This document shows positions 41,203 through 43,006 of a DNA stretch of 43,006 nt, in pieces. The position numbers and the translations under genes are program-made. Position 1 is the first letter of the stretch; each line of letters starts with the position of its first letter. The stretch covers positions 24,420 through 67,425 of the forward strand of contig JAFDVL010000119.1 of the NCBI GenBank assembly GCA_018268995.1, read 5' to 3'. The DNA comes from Acidobacteriota bacterium (GTDB lineage Bacteria > Acidobacteriota > Blastocatellia > RBC074). Under the pieces are notes generated by a model, which saw only the letters and a program-made list of their open reading frames with translations, searched no databases and was not told the origin of the DNA.

Positions 41203-42864
41203 TCAGGATTTTGTCATCGTTTTCGCCCGTTCCAGTGCCGCAAAAATATCTTCACAAAAATTCTCTGCACCGACCTGTTCATAAAAACCAGATTGTTTCA
41301 TCGCCGCTAACGGCTGCGCGCCAACGCCGGAGAAAATCAGTTTCGTGCCTTCATTAGCACAGCGTCGCTGAAAATCTTCGAGCGACTGCAAGCCTGAGGC
41401 GTCAATCGAAATGACATTGCGCATCCGCAGGATGACAGCTTTCGGCGGGGCTTCGATGCGCTGGATCGCTTCTTTGAAATGCTCAATCGCGCCGAAAAAC
41501 AACGAGCCGTAAATTTCAAAAATTTCGACTCCGGCAGGAACTTTCAAATCGGAAATATCGCGGGCTTCAGTCTCTTCTTCTTCGCGCAGATTTTCCGTCA
41601 CCAGCCGCACCTGCGTCTCATCCGACATTCGTTTCAGGAAGAGAAAGGCTGCCAGCAACACGCCGATTTGAATGGCGACGGTCAGGTCAATCAGCACAGT
41701 CAGCGAGAACGTCGCGAGCAGGACAATCACATCACTTTTCGGCGCTTTCAGCAGGCGCACGAACGTATGCCATTCGCTCATGTTGTATGCTACATAAATC
41801 AAAATTGCAGCGAGCGATGCCATCGGAATCAGCGCGGCATACTTGCCAAACACCAGCAAAATCAAGAGCAGCACAAACGAATGAACCACTGCTGCAATCG
41901 GCGTGCGTGCGCCGCTTTTGATGTTGACTGCGGTGCGTGCAATCGCTCCCGTCGCCGGGATTCCACCGAACAATGCCGAAGCAATATTTCCCACGCCCTG
42001 CGCGATCAGCTCAACGTTGGAGCGATGCCGTGTGCCCATCATTCCGTCCGCCACAACGGCAGCGAGCAACGATTCCAACGCCGCCAGCAACGCAACGGTC
42101 AAGCCGGGCTGAAACATTTGTTGCACTAAAGCCCAGGTGACGTGCGGAAGATGCGGCGCGGGCAAGTGATTTGGCACTTCACCAAAACGCGACCCAATCG
42201 TGTCAACTGGCAGATGAAAGACTTGCACGACAATGGTGAGCAGAATAATTGCGACCAGTGAACCTGGCACGCGAGCGGTCACGCGCGGCCAAACAAACAC
42301 GATCACCAGTGAAATCAGACCGACGAGCGTGGTTTGCCAATTCAACGTTGGCGCTGCAACTTTGTACGCCTCCCATTTTGCGATGAACTCGGCTGGCACT
42401 GACTGCATTTGCAACCCGAAGAAATCGCGAATTTGCGAAGAGAAGATAATGACGGCAATACCGCTCGTAAAACCGACCGTCACGGGAAAGGGAATGAATT
42501 TGAGCAACGCACCCATTTTCATCGCGCCCATCACAATTAGAATCGCGCCTGCAATCAACGTGGCGATCACCAATCCATCGTATCCATACTTCGACACAAT
42601 GCCGTAGAGAATCACGATGAACGCGCCTGTTGGCCCGCTGATTTGCGCGCGTGTTCCGCCCAGCACAGCAATCACGAATCCGGCAATGATCGCTGTGTAC
42701 AATCCCTGCTCCGGCTTAACGCCTGAAGCGATGGCAAAGGCAATAGACAGTGGCAAGGCAACAATGCCAACGGTGATTCCGGCAATCAAGTCCGCGACGA
42801 ATTGTTTTTGTGAATATCCTTGTCGAAGAAGAAAGAAAAGTTTTGGTTCAAAGCTGGGAGACAT
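41203..42864 (-). CDS. SulP-family anion transporter with STAS domain
   Basis: A 553-residue inner-membrane protein. The SulP core (about 20-415) has hydrophobic helices with GITVGIVALPLSIAFAIASG (first helices), the PQGLYTA-like EQGLYTAIIAGF and the sulfate-transporter signature ISGPTGAFIVILYG. The C-terminal STAS domain (about 440-553) has VEIFEIYGSLFFGA and VISIDASGLQSLEDF. SulP proteins import sulfate, bicarbonate or dicarboxylates; the substrate is open. No carbonic anhydrase is adjacent. The ATG ends at 42864 and lacks a Shine-Dalgarno; a promoter 10-37 bases upstream suggests a leaderless or very short-leader mRNA. Confidence 0.93.
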   Translation of the reverse strand: MSPSFEPKLFFLLRQGYSQKQFVADLIAGITVGIVALPLSIAFAIASGVKPEQGLYTAIIAGFVIAVLGGTRAQISGPTGAFIVILYGIVSKYGYDGLVIATLIAGAILIVMGAMKMGALLKFIPFPVTVGFTSGIAVIIFSSQIRDFFGLQMQSVPAEFIAKWEAYKVAAPTLNWQTTLVGLISLVIVFVWPRVTARVPGSLVAIILLTIVVQVFHLPVDTIGSRFGEVPNHLPAPHLPHVTWALVQQMFQPGLTVALLAALESLLAAVVADGMMGTRHRSNVELIAQGVGNIASALFGGIPATGAIARTAVNIKSGARTPIAAVVHSFVLLLILLVFGKYAALIPMASLAAILIYVAYNMSEWHTFVRLLKAPKSDVIVLLATFSLTVLIDLTVAIQIGVLLAAFLFLKRMSDETQVRLVTENLREEEETEARDISDLKVPAGVEIFEIYGSLFFGAIEHFKEAIQRIEAPPKAVILRMRNVISIDASGLQSLEDFQRRCANEGTKLIFSGVGAQPLAAMKQSGFYEQVGAENFCEDIFAALERAKTMTKS

Positions 42865-42878
42865 AATGCGGGCATTAT
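42863..42878. promoter_or_regulatory. Palindrome over the sulP start codon
   Basis: ATAATGC (42863-42869) and GCATTAT (42872-42878) are perfect inverted arms with a two-base gap. The palindrome covers the start codon and the -10 box of sulP, so it could be an operator or an RNA hairpin. Confidence 0.45.
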
Positions 42879-42901
42879 CGCTATTGCAGAGCTGATTTCA
42901 A
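42874..42901 (-). promoter_or_regulatory. Probable sulP promoter
   Basis: On the - strand TTGAAA (42896-42901), a 16-base spacer and GATAAT (42874-42879) form a sigma-70-type promoter. The expected transcription start, five to eight bases after the -10, is only a few bases before the ATG. Confidence 0.5.
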
Positions 42902-43006
42902 AAGAAAGTTTCACAATTGACAAAATGTTTTAGGGATTGCTTGTCAGATAACGTCTTTCTCTTCGACAAGAAGGGCTTTTGCCCTAGGGCGAACGCATCA
43001 CATTTT

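Overview
The window looks like part of a chromosome of an Acidobacteriota bacterium, most likely of the Blastocatellia type. This is inference. It rests on a membrane serine/threonine kinase fused to TolB/WD40-like beta-propeller repeats, several secreted TonB-C-terminal-domain proteins, strings of small periplasmic proteins of unknown function, moderate GC, and many short palindromic repeats between (and sometimes inside) genes. I see no phage, insertion-sequence transposase, rRNA, tRNA or CRISPR array. The region is mostly housekeeping and accessory metabolism in short operons on both strands.

Layout. 0-5.2 kb: two small + strand genes (one unknown, one VOC-fold), a strong bidirectional terminator, a large hybrid sensor histidine kinase and 6-phosphogluconolactonase on the - strand. 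5.25-13.4 kb (+): secreted S10 carboxypeptidase-like protein, HyuA-type hydantoinase/oxoprolinase, two paralogous periplasmic proteins, an HExxH protein with a damaged 5' end, a BadF/NagK-like sugar kinase and NanE epimerase. The last three overlap and look like an amino-sugar salvage unit. 13.5-16.2 kb: a single-ring ClpB/ClpX-like AAA+ ATPase facing an AtuA-like small protein and a secreted metallo-beta-lactamase-fold hydrolase. 16.4-21.3 kb (+): an operon with an M48-like membrane protein carrying an FHA domain but a broken zinc motif, two secreted proteins built from a repeated domain plus TonB C-terminus, and a deoxyhypusine-synthase-like protein. 21.7-27.0 kb (+): compact operon with zinc ribbon/DUF2007-like protein, inositol monophosphatase, APC permease, aminotransferase, TPR protein and NIPSNAP-like protein.

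27.4-29.4 kb is AT-richer and signalling-related: a small coiled-coil protein, a double-PilZ protein, and an orphan Flp pilin behind a long, strongly structured leader. 29.4-36.2 kb: MFS exporter, branched-chain aminotransferase, DUF374-type acyltransferase, CaCA-type cation exchanger, YjbQ, secreted aldose 1-epimerase, and a retropepsin-like protease paired with a small partner. 36.4-42.9 kb (- strand): the kinase-propeller gene, cut by an in-frame stop near its 3' end; an acyl-CoA carboxylase carboxyltransferase subunit carrying an in-frame copy of a palindromic repeat; and a SulP anion transporter with a probably leaderless start.

The most notable theme is the interaction of palindromic repeats with genes. 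They supply leaders, stop codons and C-terminal codons, appear to have replaced a start region, and sit in frame inside a metabolic enzyme. The largest is a roughly 296-bp nested palindrome at 21.3-21.6 kb with a 34-bp perfect central stem.
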